Shown here: positions 45,234-57,479 of the stretch, piece after piece
Position numbering within the stretch: the stretch's first letter is position 1
Layout: every line of letters starts with the position of its first letter
NCBI GenBank assembly: GCA_920105625.2
Contig: OV050031.1
Coordinates: 46,404,925 to 46,468,924 of the forward strand
Direction of reading: 5' to 3'
From: Clusia tigrina
Taxonomy: Eukaryota; Arthropoda; Insecta; Diptera; Clusiidae
Length of the DNA stretch: 64,000 bases
Notes under the pieces: generated by a model
Database searches by the model: none
Told to the model about the DNA's origin: nothing
The model's input: only the letters and a program-made list of their open reading frames with translations
Made by a program: the position numbers and the translations under genes

Positions 45234-48117
45234 CTAGAGTTTCCCTTCGTCATAGTCCGTAATTCCTATCTTGTGTGCATGTGCCGCCAATAAATTATGG
45301 CCTGTCATTATACCTATGATAGTTCTGCAGTCTTTTCGTGAGAGCGCAAGTATAAATCTCGTTTGTTTCCTATCGTTGACCTTACACATAACATTTGCAA
45401 TTTTGCAGGTGTTTAAACTGTGCCACCTTGCTTTCACCTGCCTACTCATGTGTCCGTGCCTTTCATTGAATAGTTCTTTAAGGGGTTTCTGTATGTTGTT
45501 TTCTTGTTCATGTGGTAAATAGACAGCGTTCTTTGCAATCTCATCTGTTATTTCATTCCCTTCTATGCCCTTATGACCAGGTACCCAATAGATATGCAGT
45601 CTTCTATTTGTAACTAGCCTATCTATGGCTTCCCTGCTCTGTAGGACCATTTTGGATTTTATGCTATATGAGTTAATCGCCTTTATCGCTGCCTGGCTGT
45701 CCACGTATATGTTTATTTTTGAGTCATTTCCTGTCTTGGTGTATGCTAGCTCTGCGGCTTTCCTGACAGCGAAGAGTTCCGCTTGAAAGATACTGCTCTG
45801 GTCAGGCAGCTTTGTAGGCTGCCTAATTCCCAACTCTGAGCAGTAGATGCCCGCTCCCACACCATCCATCGTTTTTGAGACATCCGTGTAACAGTTAAAG
45901 GTCTTTCGGCTGGGCCTCATGCCCTTACACCACCCGATTGTAGTACGATACCCTCTTTCCCAATTAAAACGTGGAGTCATGTAATCAGTGCTGCACAAAC
46001 TCCTACTGCCTATTGAGCTATGCCCGAAGGTTCTGTATGTGAATTCTCCCGTAGCCGTCAGTCTCCCCGCGGATTTCGCTGCAAGATTCTCCGCCACAAG
46101 GTCGATAGGCGGCATGTTGAGTACTATTTCGAGAGCAGCCGTTGGAGTGGTTCTCGGTGCACCTGTTATGCAGAGTAAAACGATGCGCTGGACTCTTCTC
46201 ATTGGCATTATATATGTAGCCCTCTTTGTTGCATTCCACCACACTGAAGCACCATACAGTAAGATTGGTCTAACTATTGCGGTGTGCATCAGCGAGGGAG
46301 AAAGACCCCAAGTAACGCCTAGCATTCTTTTACATGCATACAGCGCGTTACTGGCCTTCATCGCCCTTTCCTCAACATTGCGCCTCCACATAAGCTTATT
46401 GTCCAAAATTACTCCAAGGTGGTATTTGGTATTGTGTGGTATTTAGGAGTAAGTTCACTGTCACCTAGCTTCGGGAAGTTCCACGCGGGGACCTTGTACT
46501 TTCTGGTAAAGAGTAACATGTCCGTTTTATCCGCGTTTACCTCCAAGCCTGCTCGAGACGCCCACTGATGGATCGTTTTAAGAGTGTTGTTCATTATGTT
46601 ACTGATGGTATCTAGGAACTTCCACGTTACTACTATTGCTATGTCATCTGCATATGCCACTACTATAGGTGCCTTCCCATCAGATTCCCTGAGTATTTCG
46701 TTTACTACAAGTAGCTACAGAAGCGGCGATAGCACTCCTCCTTGTGGGGTGCCCCTGCCTGCCTGTTTGGTCACCTTAGCTTCGTTCCATTCCGCTCTTA
46801 TCGTTCTGCAACCTAGAAGCTGCTTTATCCACAGATAAAAAGTGGGTTCTACATTACTTTTTTCCATGCTATTCAAAATAGCATCCTTTGTCACGTTATT
46901 GAAGGCTCCGGATATATCTAGGAATACCCCAAGGCCATATTCCTTAGGCCCTTTCAATATTCAGTACTAGCGAATGGAGTGCAGTCTCCGTGGATCTGCC
47001 TTTAGTATAAGCGTTTTGCCTTTAGTATAAGCCTTTGACATATTGTCTGGCGCAATTGTGTCCCTGATATATGTGTATAGTATCTTCTCCAACGTCTTCA
47101 GGAGGAATGAGGCCAAACTGATGTGCCTGTATTCATTTGAGTAGAGAGGGTTGTTTTTACCCGCTTTCGGTATAAACACAATCCTCGCCTCTCTCCACGC
47201 AGCAGGCACATAGCCGAACCCCAAACATCCCGTATATATCATTTTTAGCCATGGTACCAGAAGATAGCTAACCCTTTGGAGCATGGCTGGAAAGATTCCG
47301 TCCAGACCTGGTGATTTAAATGGGTCAAAGGAATTTATTGCCCACTATATTCTATCTGCTGTAATGATATCCGTTGGAATGTCGTTCGCAGTATCTCTTG
47401 TAGGTTCGAGATCTACAGTGTCTGTATAGCCCGGGAAATGTGTACTGACAAGGTCCTCGAGGGATTCCTCACAGCTGTTGGGCATGGTCGGATTCTTAGA
47501 AATCAGTTTCCTGAGCCTAGCCGTTTCGTTTGTGTTTTCTATATTGCTACAGAAGTCTTTACAAGATTCCCTCTTTGCTACGCGCACCTCCCTTTTGTAT
47601 TCCCTTAATAATTCCCTGTACTCAATCCAACATAACTCATAGTCAGCTACTTTGGTCAACTTAAAGAATTCAAGTACCTTTCGCCTTTGCAACCCCAGCT
47701 CCTTGTTCCACCAGGGAGGTTTAGATTTGCGTTTTTTACGTGTTGGAGGACAAGACCTACCATGAGCTTAGTGAGAGTAATTGTGAGTGAATTTACCCCT
47801 TTTTCAAGTTCAACGTGCGAGTTGTACCTTCTTGGTCTCATTCGTTTTTTTTCTAGTATCTTCCTGTACAACTCCCAGTTCGTGTTTCTGGGATTCCTGA
47901 AGTTTAAATTTTTATATTTAGTCGAGAATGTAACAGAGAAACTTATATATTTGTGGTCAGAAAGTGATGGTGCACTAAGCACTTTCCAGTCTTCTACCAT
48001 AATACAATTATTTGTGTAAAGTGTTACGTCTAGTACGTTCTTCGAGGTTGGTCCAATGTATGTTGGTTCCTCCCCCCTATTGGCTACTTTGGAGAAAAAA
48101 GTTGAGTATTGACTCAC
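45234..48117 (-). pseudogene. LINE ORF2: truncated endonuclease, RT, RNase H
   Basis: It begins only 10 bp after ORF1 and already inside the endonuclease (PTYIGPTSKNVLDVTLYTNN, then LSDHKYISFSV); the N-terminal EN half is deleted. The linker has HFPGYTDTVDLEPTRD. RT: WREARIVFIPKAGKN, YRHISLASFLLKTLEKIL, FLDISGAFNNVTKDAI (motif A), GRGTPQGGVLSPLL, VAYADDIAIVVT (motif C, 46660 region), thumb LLYGASVWW. RNase H: CYTDVSKTMDGVGAGIYC, FQAELFAVRKAAEL, IYVDSQAAIKAI, WVPGHKGIEGNEITD. Frames change at about 47690, 47290, 46960, 46660 and 46410. The long last frame (390 codons) is intact. Confidence 0.9.
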
Positions 48118-48126
48118 CTCTTTAAT

Positions 48127-49451
48127 TTATACCGGCACTTCCCCATACCGGAAGGCCAAGATCTTTTTCCACCTCCCCAGTCTCGAGCGTGTTTTGGTTA
48201 TCATCACCCGGGTTCCGTTTTTTGAGGCGAAGGTACACGCTACCAGCTCCCCACGCCATCTTCCCAAACCGCGGATGAAGTATATCTTCTGCCGTCTTAT
48301 TGATCTGTAAGATGTAGTTTGGTCCTCCCCAGTATTCGCTGGTTTAGCCACACTTAGCACCTTCCAGTCGATCGTCGGCACGTCCGGATTCTGTCGTTGT
48401 AATAGTAACAGAGCATCCTCAGATTTCACAAGGCGCGGTATGAGCAACTTCGCCTTCGGCACCGACGGAATGCAGCTGCGATCGACAATTTCAAGCAAAG
48501 CCTCCTCCCACAGGCCTTGAAGCGTTTTTATGGCTTTCTTTACCCACTTTAGAGAAGGATCGTCTTTGCATTTAATGATTTTGACGCCGCCAAACCATCC
48601 TGCTCCGTCAAGTGCTGGCATAGGTGCGCTGGGGTCTGCGTACACTTTTGCAAATAGAGTTTCAAGCAGCTTCATCTCCACCGCTTTCCACCGTTCTTGC
48701 GTCATTTGTCCCAGCGGATTACTGCGGTCTATGAGCGCCACGATTAAGTGTTTCTTGGCAATCTCATTGGCCGCCGTCGCTGCTTTGGACGTTGTAGGTC
48801 GTTTTGTATCATTCTTGACGCTTGGCTTCACAGCACCGTCATTGCACTTCCTTTTTCTGGTGGGCATCTTTCATTCGCTTTCGGTAGAGCGTTGCCTTTT
48901 TTCAGCAATTTGCTCCTCAAACCTATTCGCGAATTTCGGATCCGATGCGGCACACCCTGGGAGAGTTGAGAAATGTGCCCGTCCTTTTTCAACTTCCTCC
49001 TTAGCCCAAGCCAACCGTTTCTTCACTTGCTGAGTCAGGTCGTTTTTGGTGCTAAGTCGGTCGTGTACTCGTACCGCGGCCTTGTATCGCGCTTTCGCTC
49101 TCATCCCCTCCTTACTTGGCTTAGCTCTAGCCCTTTCTTGCGATCACAACTGACACCTTCGAGTTTGGCCGGAGAACGAAGTAGCGCGTCTGCGTCGATT
49201 GTATTTACGCTCGCTACTCTTTCGTGGTCCGAGTCTTCCTGGACTATGGCTCCTGTGCGTCGCAGAGCGAACGTCGTCGTTGTGTTGGCAGTAGCTGTAC
49301 GACTGCTGTAAACTGCTCCCTTTACAATAGAAGTGTGGCCGCTGGCGACACAGCTTATAGCTTCACTGTGCCCGCCGGTGGTAGTAGCCACTTCTCCCAC
49401 CGACGTTTGGGCTGATATCCCAGCCCGCTTCTTTCCATCATTGACCTCCAT
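48127..49451 (-). pseudogene. LINE ORF1 with DUF4780-like domain
   Basis: From 49451 (MEVNDGKKRAGISAQTSVGE), a Ser/Thr/Ala-rich N-terminus. A 1-nt shift near 49104 leads to a helical, charged segment (QVKKRLAWAKEEVEKG). A stop at 48869-48871 is followed by a 246-codon open frame (48867-48127): a basic start (MPTRKRKCNDGAVK), IVALIDRSNPLGQMTQERWK, GWFGGVKIIKCKDD, TIDWKVLSVAKPAN, ending LAFRYGEVPV. No CCHC knuckles. Domain assignment rests on recollection of DUF4780-containing LINE ORF1 proteins. Confidence 0.75.
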
Positions 49452-49475
49452 TTTAAGTTTTTGTTTCGGGAAGCC

Positions 49476-49709
49476 TCTATCCGTAACGTTTTATACCTGC
49501 CGTTAGGTACCTTTTTAGCAAACTACTACCTCCTCCGTCACCTATTGGGGCACAACATATAGCTCTCCGCCAAGAGGGAAGGGGGGAGTTCATATATTGA
49601 TCTTGGCTAGGCACCACCTGTTTGCAATGCTGCAACAGCACTGCAAACCGTGATGCCCATTGCCCGGTCGGCACCCGCGTTTAGGGTACAGCTAAGAGGA
49701 TTTCCGTCC
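49476..49709 (-). other. LINE 5' UTR-like GC-rich DNA
   Basis: Continues the antisense LINE upstream of ORF1. No reading frame of note; its far limit is uncertain. Confidence 0.4.
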
Positions 49710-49764
49710 TGTATTTGCCTATTCATAGTAGGAGGAGTCCTCCTACTATGAATAGGCAAATACA
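49710..49764. repeat. perfect 27-bp inverted repeat with 1-bp loop
   Basis: Arm 49710-49736 (TGTATTTGCCTATTCATAGT...) and arm 49738-49764 are exact reverse complements around a single G. Flanking bases do not continue the symmetry. Confidence 0.97.
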
Positions 49765-51406
49765 CCTTAGTACTAACGAAATATACAGCGTACAATTATC
49801 CACGGGATCACACGAGAGTTAACAATTAACAGAAAGGTAAACGCCTCCATGTTAATTACACCAACAAGATTCAACAAAGACCGGAGCGCAGAAAACATGC
49901 AACGAAGAATTGGTTATACCAGTTGCAATGATTGGCTAAGCCAATTAATTGTAATAAAGAAAGCTAAGTGCAACAATTATAAAATATAGCAACAAACACA
50001 ACGTACCGAAGAAGTAGAAACATATCAGCACAAGTCCTACAAGAAACCCTATTCATGCTCTAGAGGTGATTGCGCGACAGGCAACGCTCGGCAAAGACTC
50101 AAGCTGACCTAGTACACTCACAAACAGCATTACGAATAAACGATACGAACCGCAGACAATAACAACAATACAACGACCAAAGCTAACACACAACGCATCC
50201 ACAGCAGAGCGGCTACCACATGTGCCGTCAGTGCGGTTATAGCATAAAGAGGAAAACGAGAAATCTAAGCATTGGACGCAATAGTAGTGTGAACGTTTGC
50301 TAGTCGTACAACAAAAAAAAAACAATTGTAAAGCGGCAACAACAACACTACGTCCACCAGTAATTGTTTCAGGCTGCGCTGACTACAGGCATCAACACTG
50401 CGGGTCGAGAGGAACCCTGGCAGCCAGGTGATTGACCACCGTCAGCTCAAGGTGGCCCAAGATCAACTAAGCTGCAACAACAATAAGCATGGGCTTGACA
50501 GCAGGCGAAGCTGGCCAACGGTGTACGGACGCATACAACGGTGGAGCCGCAATGGGAACAATATATAAGCAGGTGGTTCTGGATGATAGGATCACGAAGA
50601 CACACCGCAGCAAGACTCCAGCGCCTATGACACCCTAAAGGTTTACATAATAATTAATACATAAATACTGTTTATTTATAATATTTGCACCCTAAAAATA
50701 TGTGCTTTCTTAATTAGTTTTATTGTAATACTTCTAAATGTTAACTACACCAAATGTGCAGTATCTGTTGGGAGCGGGTGCTGTGACTCAACTACGCGCA
50801 GGTAGCTTGATTCAGACTCACAACACCTTGGTCTCCTTAGATACCAGGTGCAACAACATTTCGGGCTTAAAAATTATAAAAAAAAGAAACAGTATCCAGG
50901 TAGGTTGAAGGTATTCCGAAAGGTGCAGAAAGCACAACACAGGCTTTTAGCAAGAACAATTGTTAGTTATCAGGTTTATTTGTATAGAAAATAATGGATT
51001 AATATGAAATGTTTTGTGTATATTAAACATTAAAATTAAACTAACATTAATAAACAAAAAATTTATAAAAAATTATTCAAATTCTAGCATTTAATCATAA
51101 TGAGGATGAAATTCATCATGATTAATTGAAGAAAAAGCTATTAATTTTCGTAAAGATGTTTGTTTAGCTTTTACCTGTGTGGGGTTGCTTACATATTTAA
51201 ATCAAAAAGGTTCTTTACAGTTTGTAGAAAAGTAAAAGTTTGTAAAGTTTTATAGATTTGTTTATTAAAGTATTAAACAACAAATATTTTATTTTAATAA
51301 TTATTAAGACCAATTTTGCTCCTCCTCGTTTTTATAAAGTTAATGACGTTAAACTTACAAAGTTTATTACCACTCAAAGAAAAAAGTGTTTGTATGTAAA
51401 CTCGGT
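49765..51406. other. no gene recognised
   Basis: The left half (49765-50650) is richer in CAA/ACA repeats and GC and has no long frame. A segment at 50760-50860 (TGTTGGGAGCGGGTGC ... CAACAACA) could be an old LTR, but no partner was found. The right half (50900-51406) is AT-rich and probably the 3' flank of the antisense Helitron gene ending at 51407. Confidence 0.4.
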
Positions 51407-51457
51407 TTATTGGAGTGCTTTTGGATACACAATATTTTTTTAGTTTTTCATCTGGCT
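51407..51457 (-). pseudogene. Helitron helicase, C-terminal end
   Basis: Antisense reading KPDEKLKNIVYPKALQ then stop at 51407-51409, after allowing a 1-base slip in the A-run (about 51431-51437). This is the usual C-terminus of Helitron helicases (NIVYPKALQ-like). The gene resumes beyond the gypsy element at 57419. Confidence 0.75.
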
Positions 51458-51461
51458 TGTA

Positions 51462-51642
51462 AGTTAGGCTGAACAACAACCACAAGAGCATCGTTATCTT
51501 TTACAACAGTAAAAAGATGAGCAGACTGCATAATTGTGAGTGAAAAAGACGAAGGTAGAATTAGCTAGTTAAGACACTTTACTTGTAAAACAGGTGTGGA
51601 AGAATACACATGAATAAAGAAAATAAATGAAAACATATTATT
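51462..51642 (+). repeat. gypsy-group 5' LTR
   Basis: Starts AGTTAGGCTGAACAAC and ends ACATATTATT next to the primer-binding site. It includes ATGAATAAAGAAAATAAATG, likely the polyadenylation region. Confidence 0.95.
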
Positions 51643-51655
51643 GGCGCCCAACGTG
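51643..51655 (+). other. primer-binding site, tRNA-Lys type
   Basis: GGCGCCCAACGTG (a preceding T at 51642 may also pair), complementary to the 3' end of a tRNA-Lys as in gypsy-group elements. Confidence 0.9.
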
Positions 51656-52136
51656 ATATAAGCCTACGGAATAAAAGTACCGATCAATTCGCAAAAAGCA
51701 ATTGTAGTTTAATAAAATTAAATAGTTGATTAGCAAAAAAAATCGCTAAGAACATTGGATGACTTTGAGAGCAGCACAAGAGTAACCACTCTGTGAAAAT
51801 TTTATAATAAATTCGTCGACATTGGATGACTTTGGAAGCGGCGCACGTAGCTGCAGCAACAACCTCTCTGCCAGCGCAGGATTTCTTAATGTAAGTGATT
51901 TGCTCCGTTCAAAAAATATTTATTAAATACTTGAATTATAAAAATCATCATTTTTGGTGGATTAAAAAAAGTTATATAATTGTTATTAATTCAAAAAGTT
52001 AGTTGCAAATAGAATTTTTTTTATTTATTTTCTTTTTAATAAATTTTCAAACAAAAGTACTTTCATTTAATAGAATTGCAATTTGATAATTAAAAGAACA
52101 CAGGGTTTTGTTTTTGTTATATTGACCTTCAATCTG

Positions 52137-53296
52137 ATGAGCGACTCTGAGTTAGCCAATCTATTTAAACATTTAGACTTGAGTGAAAAAACAAAAATGA
52201 ACAGTGAAGAGCTACAAGCTATCGTTACTGCAGCAGTAGGCGCTGCGCTAAGTGTGCAAAAACAAGATTTTGAAAAAAAAAATTGAACAACTAACACAAA
52301 GGCTTTCAACAGCAGTGATAAATGATGTAGAGACCTTTGAAGAAGTTGAAATTAATGATAGTGTAAAATGTGAGGAAACACTCGACTTAGTGAAGAGCTT
52401 GCCCGAATTTAATGGGAAACATGAATGTTATATTTCATGGAGACAGGCAGCGCACACCGCTTATAAATTATACGAAAGGTTCGATGGAAGTGCAAAACAT
52501 TATCAAGCCGTGGCAATAATCAGGAATAAAATAAGGGGACCTGCTGATGCTGTGTTAGCTTCCTTCCACACTGTTCTAAACTTTAAGGCAATAATAGCAA
52601 GGCTTGATTTTACTTATGCCGATCTACCTAATTGAGCAAGAGCTGAGCACTCTAAGACAGGGAAGTCTGTCAGTTATAAAATTCTATGATGAGGTTGAAA
52701 AGAAGCTCACGCTTTTAACAAACAAAACAATAATGTCGTATGAGAGTCACTTAGCAAACTCATTAAATGAAAAATATAGAATGGACGCTCTTCGCGTTTT
52801 CATTTCTGGGTTGAAAAAACCTTTATGCGATATTCTTTTTGCTTCTCGTCCAGCTGATTTACCTTCTGCCTTAGCCCTTGCCCAAGAGGTAGACGCTAAC
52901 CATGAACGGTACATATTCGCAACCAATTTTTCAAAAAATTTTGAAAGCAGTTCTACCAAGAGGCAGGATGAGGATTATACTAATCAGCAGGCATGTTCCG
53001 GTGGGCGAAAAAATCCCTATTTTCATAAAAATTATGATAAGCTGCAAAAATCGAATAATGCTAATGCTGAAAACAATAAACGACCCGAACCAATGGATGT
53101 GGATCCATCGTCATCTCGCGTCCGTTACCCAACAAATTTCGAGGTCCAAAATCAGAAAGCTGGTTTCTCACAACAGAATAGGGCAAATCATTCCCAAAAT
53201 TCTAGACAGAAACAATTTAATTACAACTCACCAAGTCAGGGACAACAATTTAAGCGACACATGGAATCTGACAGGCAGACTGGGCCTAAATTCTAA
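52137..53296 (+). pseudogene. gypsy-group gag
   Basis: Met at 52137 (MSDSELANLFKHLDLSEKTK). A frame slip in the A-run at 52268-52283 leads to the capsid-like part (SLPEFNGKHECYISWRQAAH, AIIRNKIRGPADAVL). A second slip near 52620 leads to IEQELSTLRQGSLSVIKFYD and ALRVFISGLKKPLCDILFAS. The C-terminal part is Asn/Gln-rich with RPEPMDVDPSSSRVR and no CCHC knuckle, which is common in gypsy-group gag. It would form the particle around element RNA. Confidence 0.88.
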
Positions 53297-53399
53297 AGAA
53301 TCAACTACACTTCGCAGTCGCAAGACATTATTAGTGAAAATACTTATGATGACATAGTTCAAAATGAAGTTGACGACATTGACGAAGCACATCTTAATT

Positions 53400-56300
53400 T
53401 TTTAGGGAAAAGTCCCTGCTCCCATTGATCAGCAGAGCCATAGGAACAAAGGGCAGGGAGATTCAATTTTTAGTAGATACAGGAGCTTCTAAAAGCTATA
53501 TTAAGCCACTAAAAGAGCTGAAAGGCATTGTACCATTAAATAAATCATTTCTAGTTAAATCAATTCACGGCTATAACAAAAAAAAAAAAAATGTAAATTA
53601 AATCTGTTTGGGTTACACTCAGATTTGTTTTTGCTACCCAACCTAGAAACCTTCGATGCAATAATTGGCCTCGACCTGCTTACGCGGGTTGGCGCAGTTG
53701 TCGACTTCCAGAAAGGAGAGATTATCCATAATTTCGGATCGGAAAAACTATTATTTTTTAAATGTGAAAGTGTTAATTTTACGAAAATTCAAGAGGAAAA
53801 TGTGCCCCTGGCAGTGAGAGAAGAGTTTCTCCATATGATAAGGAAGAGATCCAATGCATTTGCTGATCCAAACGAATCGCTTCCTTATAATACCAATATA
53901 GTTGCAACAATTCGTACAAAGGATGAAAAACCTATATATTCCAAATTATACCCATACCCGATAGGGGTAGCGGACTTTGTTAATAAGGAAGTTAAAGAAC
54001 TTTTACTTAATGGTATCATTAGACCATATATATCACCTTATAACAGCACCGTTTGGGTCGTCGATAAAAAAGGTACAGATGAACTGGGTAACAAAAAGAA
54101 ACGTTTAGTAGTAGATTTTCGAAAGTTGAACGAGAACACAATCGATGACAAATACCCTATTCCTAATATAATGAACATACTGTCAAACTTAGGACAGTCA
54201 TTGTACTTCACAACCCTGGATTTAAAATCGGGGTTTCATCAGATTAAATTCGCAGAGCGTGACAGGGAAAAAACTGCCTTTTCTATTAGTAGCGGCAAAT
54301 ATGAATTTTGTAGACTACCATTTGGCTTAAAGAACGCCCCAAGTATCTTCCAAAGTGCTATAGATGACGTCCTTAGAGAACAAATTGGGAAGACTTGTTA
54401 TGTTTATGTTGATGACGTCATAATATTTTCAGAAACAAAAGAACAGCACGTCAGGGACATAGAGTAATTGTTGAAAAGTTTATATGAGGCTAACATGAGA
54501 ATATCGATAGAAAAGTCAAAGTTCTTTAGATCAGAAGTTGAATATTTGGGATTTACAGTTTCAAGAGGTGGTATAAAAACTTGCCCCGATAAAATAGATA
54601 CAATGTTAAACTTCTCCATGCCTGCGACGTTATTTAAGCTCAGATCTCTTTTGGGCTTAGCAAGTTACTATAGGTTCTTCATACAGGATTTTGCCAGTAT
54701 AGCCAAACCATTGACCGATATTCTAAAAGGCGAAAATGGAAAAGTTAGTGCCAGACAATCAAAGAAGGTGAAAATTGAATTAGATTCTAAACAGATACAA
54801 GCATTCAAGACGCTCAAGCAAATTTTGACATCGGAAGATGTATTACGCGTGTACCCGGATTTTAGCAAACCCTTTGATCTGACAACCGATGCTTCTTCCC
54901 ATGGCTTAGGTGCTGTTCTGTCGCAAGGAGGAAAGGCCATAACTATAATCTCTAGAGCCTTGAAAGATAATGAAATGCATTTTGCAACTAATGAAAGGGA
55001 ACTCTTGGCCATAGTGTGGGCTCTAAAGAGTCTTCTACCTCTATGGTGTCAGAAATATAAACATATTTACAGATCACCAGCCATTAACATTTGCGGTTTC
55101 AGGCAAGAATCCAAATATGAAAATCAAGCGTTGGAAAGCCTTCATTGATGACCATAACGCAAAATTGCACTATAAGCCAGGGAAAGAAAACTATGTTGCT
55201 GACGCTTTGTCCCGTCCAAATATAAACTTGATAGAAGAAGAACCAAGTTCGGACTCAGCGACCATTCATAGTGAGCAATCACTGACTTACACAATAGAAA
55301 CTGTCGAAAAACCTGTAAACTGCTTTCGGAACCAAATCGTTATAGAAAAAGCAAATTTCCCATCAACACGTACATTTATAATCTTTGGGAAGAAAACGAG
55401 GCATATTATTCAGTATCACGATAGAAGTACCATTTTAGAATCTATTCAAGAGGTTGTAAACACCGATGTCGTAAATGCAATTAATTGCGAACTGTCCGTT
55501 TTAGCTTACATTCAACACGGATTGGTACAAATGTTTCCGAACACCAAATTTAGACACACTGCCAAATTCGTAGCCGGTATTTTTAATCCAAATGATCAGC
55601 TGGAGATAGCAACAGCAGAGCACAACCGTGCACACCGAGCAGTGCAGGAAAATGTAAAACACATTTTAAACGAAAATTTCTTTCCAAATATGGAAAAAAA
55701 AGTAAAGGAAATAGCAAGAAACTGCAAAATATGCTCCAAATCGAAGTACAATAGGCATCAGCCAAAACATACAATATCAAAAACCCCCATTCCCTCATAT
55801 GCAGGGGAAATACTGCACGGTGATATTTTTTCCACTGATTCCAAATATTTCCTAACTTGTATAGATACATTTTCTAAATTTGCGGTTGTACAAACGTTAT
55901 CATCCAGAACAATCGTAGACGTAAAACCACAATTGATCCAACTTTTGAACATTTTTGCTAATACGAGAGTCACATATAGTGACAGCGAAAAGTCGTTAAA
56001 TTCGCATACCATTAGACATCTCCTGGCTAGCAATTTTAATATTGAAATTGTGAATTCCCCCCCACTGCACAGCACTTCCAACGGACAAGTAGAAAGGTTT
56101 CACAGTACGCTGACAGAAATTGCTAGGTGCATAAAGTTAGAAAGATGTATAGACGAAACAAATGATTTAATTTTGTTATCGACTATTGAATATAACAAGA
56201 CAATCCACTCAGTGACAAAAGAGAAACCGATTGATATATTCCGATCCACAACAGTAAATTTAAATAGTCAGGTGTCAGCACGGATAACTCAAGCTCAAGA

Positions 56301-56493
56301 ATCAGAACTGAAAACACATAATAGAGACAGGGTAGAACGTACGTTTAATATAGGAGATAAGGTTATGGTGAAGAGGAACAGAAGACTAGGAAATAAGTTA
56401 ACCCCACTGTATGAAGAACAGGTGGTAGAAAAAGATTTAGGAACCACAGTTCTCATTAAGGGGAGAGTGGTCCATAAGGACAATATAAAGTAA
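53400..56493 (+). pseudogene. gypsy-group pol (protease, RT, RNase H, integrase)
   Basis: Protease: IQFLVDTGASKSYI at about 53464, then IIGLDLL after a slip in the long A-run at 53578-53591. RT: PYNSTVWVVDKKG, LVVDFRKLNENTIDDKYPIP, FTTLDLKSGFHQIKF, YEFCRLPFGLKNAPSIFQ, CYVYVDDVIIF; a TAA at 54465-54467 follows. RNase H: LTTDASSHGLGAVLSQ and ATNERELLAIVWALKSL. A frame change near 55080 precedes KPGKENYVADALSRP. Integrase: H and C ligands in EHNRAHR ... NCKICSK, catalytic residues in LHGDIF, VTYSDSEKSL and NGQVERFHSTLTEI. Ends at 56493. Confidence 0.92.
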
Positions 56494-57233
56494 ATAAACT
56501 TGTATTTTTTATTTTTCCACTTTTAATAGAGACTTATTTGACTTGATATTGTTTTATTAAAGTACATTTCCTTTAAGATACCACTATCCAAAATGATGAT
56601 TTGAAAATATAACTAACTGAGCATATCACAAGTATGACATTTTTGATGTAATACAAATTAACAATGCGGTGTATTTAGTTTTCTAAGATATTATAAGTAC
56701 TTGTAATATGTAGTTGATATAATATAATTTAACAATGCTATCTATTTAGTTTTCTAAGATATTATAAGTATTTGTAATATTTCTGTCGCTCACTCGTGAA
56801 AAACACCGACAACTCACGAACAAAGAGCTCCAAAAGGTCCTCTGATGGCAAAAACGAACCAAAAACAACTCCACTATTAACACTGTTCAATGCGTTCAAC
56901 AGCCCCAAGTGTCCATTAAATATATGTTACTGTTGCTTTATTGTGGACAAGGATACAGCTGCAGGATGAGCATCTTTATTGACTATTTGTTGCGTGATTT
57001 GTTCCATTACGACTGTCATTTCCGATCCTTAACAATCCACACCGCAGAACTATCGCTTGGTCGACGAGGCTGATTTTGATGCGGCCCTAGTCTTGCTGCC
57101 TTGTATGAGGTCGCATTATTTTATAAGGCAAAAAGGGCACTTAAAAGCGATATTACAAGCAGGACCAGTGACGCTACCAACAGTTCAAATAGGAATCAAT
57201 GGATCGAGGACGCTCCATATTTAGAAAGGGAGG
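56494..57233 (+). other. 3' non-coding part of gypsy-group element; no env seen
   Basis: AT-rich; no frame of 60 codons or more that resembles an envelope protein. It contains an imperfect direct duplication of about 60 bp (56650-56712 and 56722-56782, sharing TTTAGTTTTCTAAGATATTA). The polypurine tract AGAAAGGGAGG lies at 57223-57233. Confidence 0.7.
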
Positions 57234-57414
57234 AGTTAGGCTGAACAACAACCACAAGAGCATCGTTATCTTTTACAACAGTAAAAAGATGAGCAGACTG
57301 CATAATTGTGAGTGAAAGCGACGAAGGTAGAATTAGCTAGTTAAGACACTTCACTTGTAAAACAGGTGTGGAAGAATACACATGAATAAAGAAAATAAAT
57401 GAAAACATATAATT
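57234..57414 (+). repeat. gypsy-group 3' LTR
   Basis: Matches 51462-51642 along its whole length with four base differences (two adjacent, near AAAGCGACG; one in CACTTCACTT; one near the end). Confidence 0.95.
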
Positions 57415-57418
57415 TGTA

Positions 57419-57466
57419 CATCTATAAATTAGTAGGTTTTCCGACATACATACAGATGTCCATGTG
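57419..57466 (-). pseudogene. Helitron helicase scrap between gypsy element and SINE
   Basis: Antisense HGHLYV followed by VGKPTNL, the conserved end region of Helitron helicases (usually HGQLYVACSRVGKP), with a few codons lost and a stop. It links 57727 onward to 51457. Confidence 0.7.
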
Positions 57467-57479
57467 TAAAGCATGGATT

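Larger units (their letters stand above)
44998..49475 (-). mobile_element. R1/LOA-group LINE with DUF4780-type ORF1
   Basis: Antisense element with ORF1 (49451-48127), ORF2 (48117-45234) and a 3' UTR that matches the LINE in the palindrome (AAAGCCACACATAGACC at about 45007-45025; compare 29320-29340). The 3' end cuts the TIR of the Tc1-like element at 44998. It lacks the (CTAAC)n tail seen at 25776. A 5' UTR with GC-rich DNA extends to about 49680. Confidence 0.85.
51462..57414 (+). mobile_element. full-length gypsy-group LTR retrotransposon
   Basis: 181-bp LTRs at 51462-51642 and 57234-57414, primer-binding site GGCGCCCAACGTG at 51643-51655 (tRNA-Lys type), gag, pol and a polypurine tract AGAAAGGGAGG at 57223-57233. 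A 4-bp target duplication TGTA flanks it (51458-51461, 57415-57418). It inserted into the Helitron helicase gene. LTRs differ at four positions by eye. Gag and pol carry several frameshifts, mostly in A-runs. No env frame is seen. Confidence 0.95.

Noticed and set aside
56494..57233. Envelope gene of the gypsy-group element
   Set aside because: Only about 740 bp without a suitable frame; the element appears to lack env.
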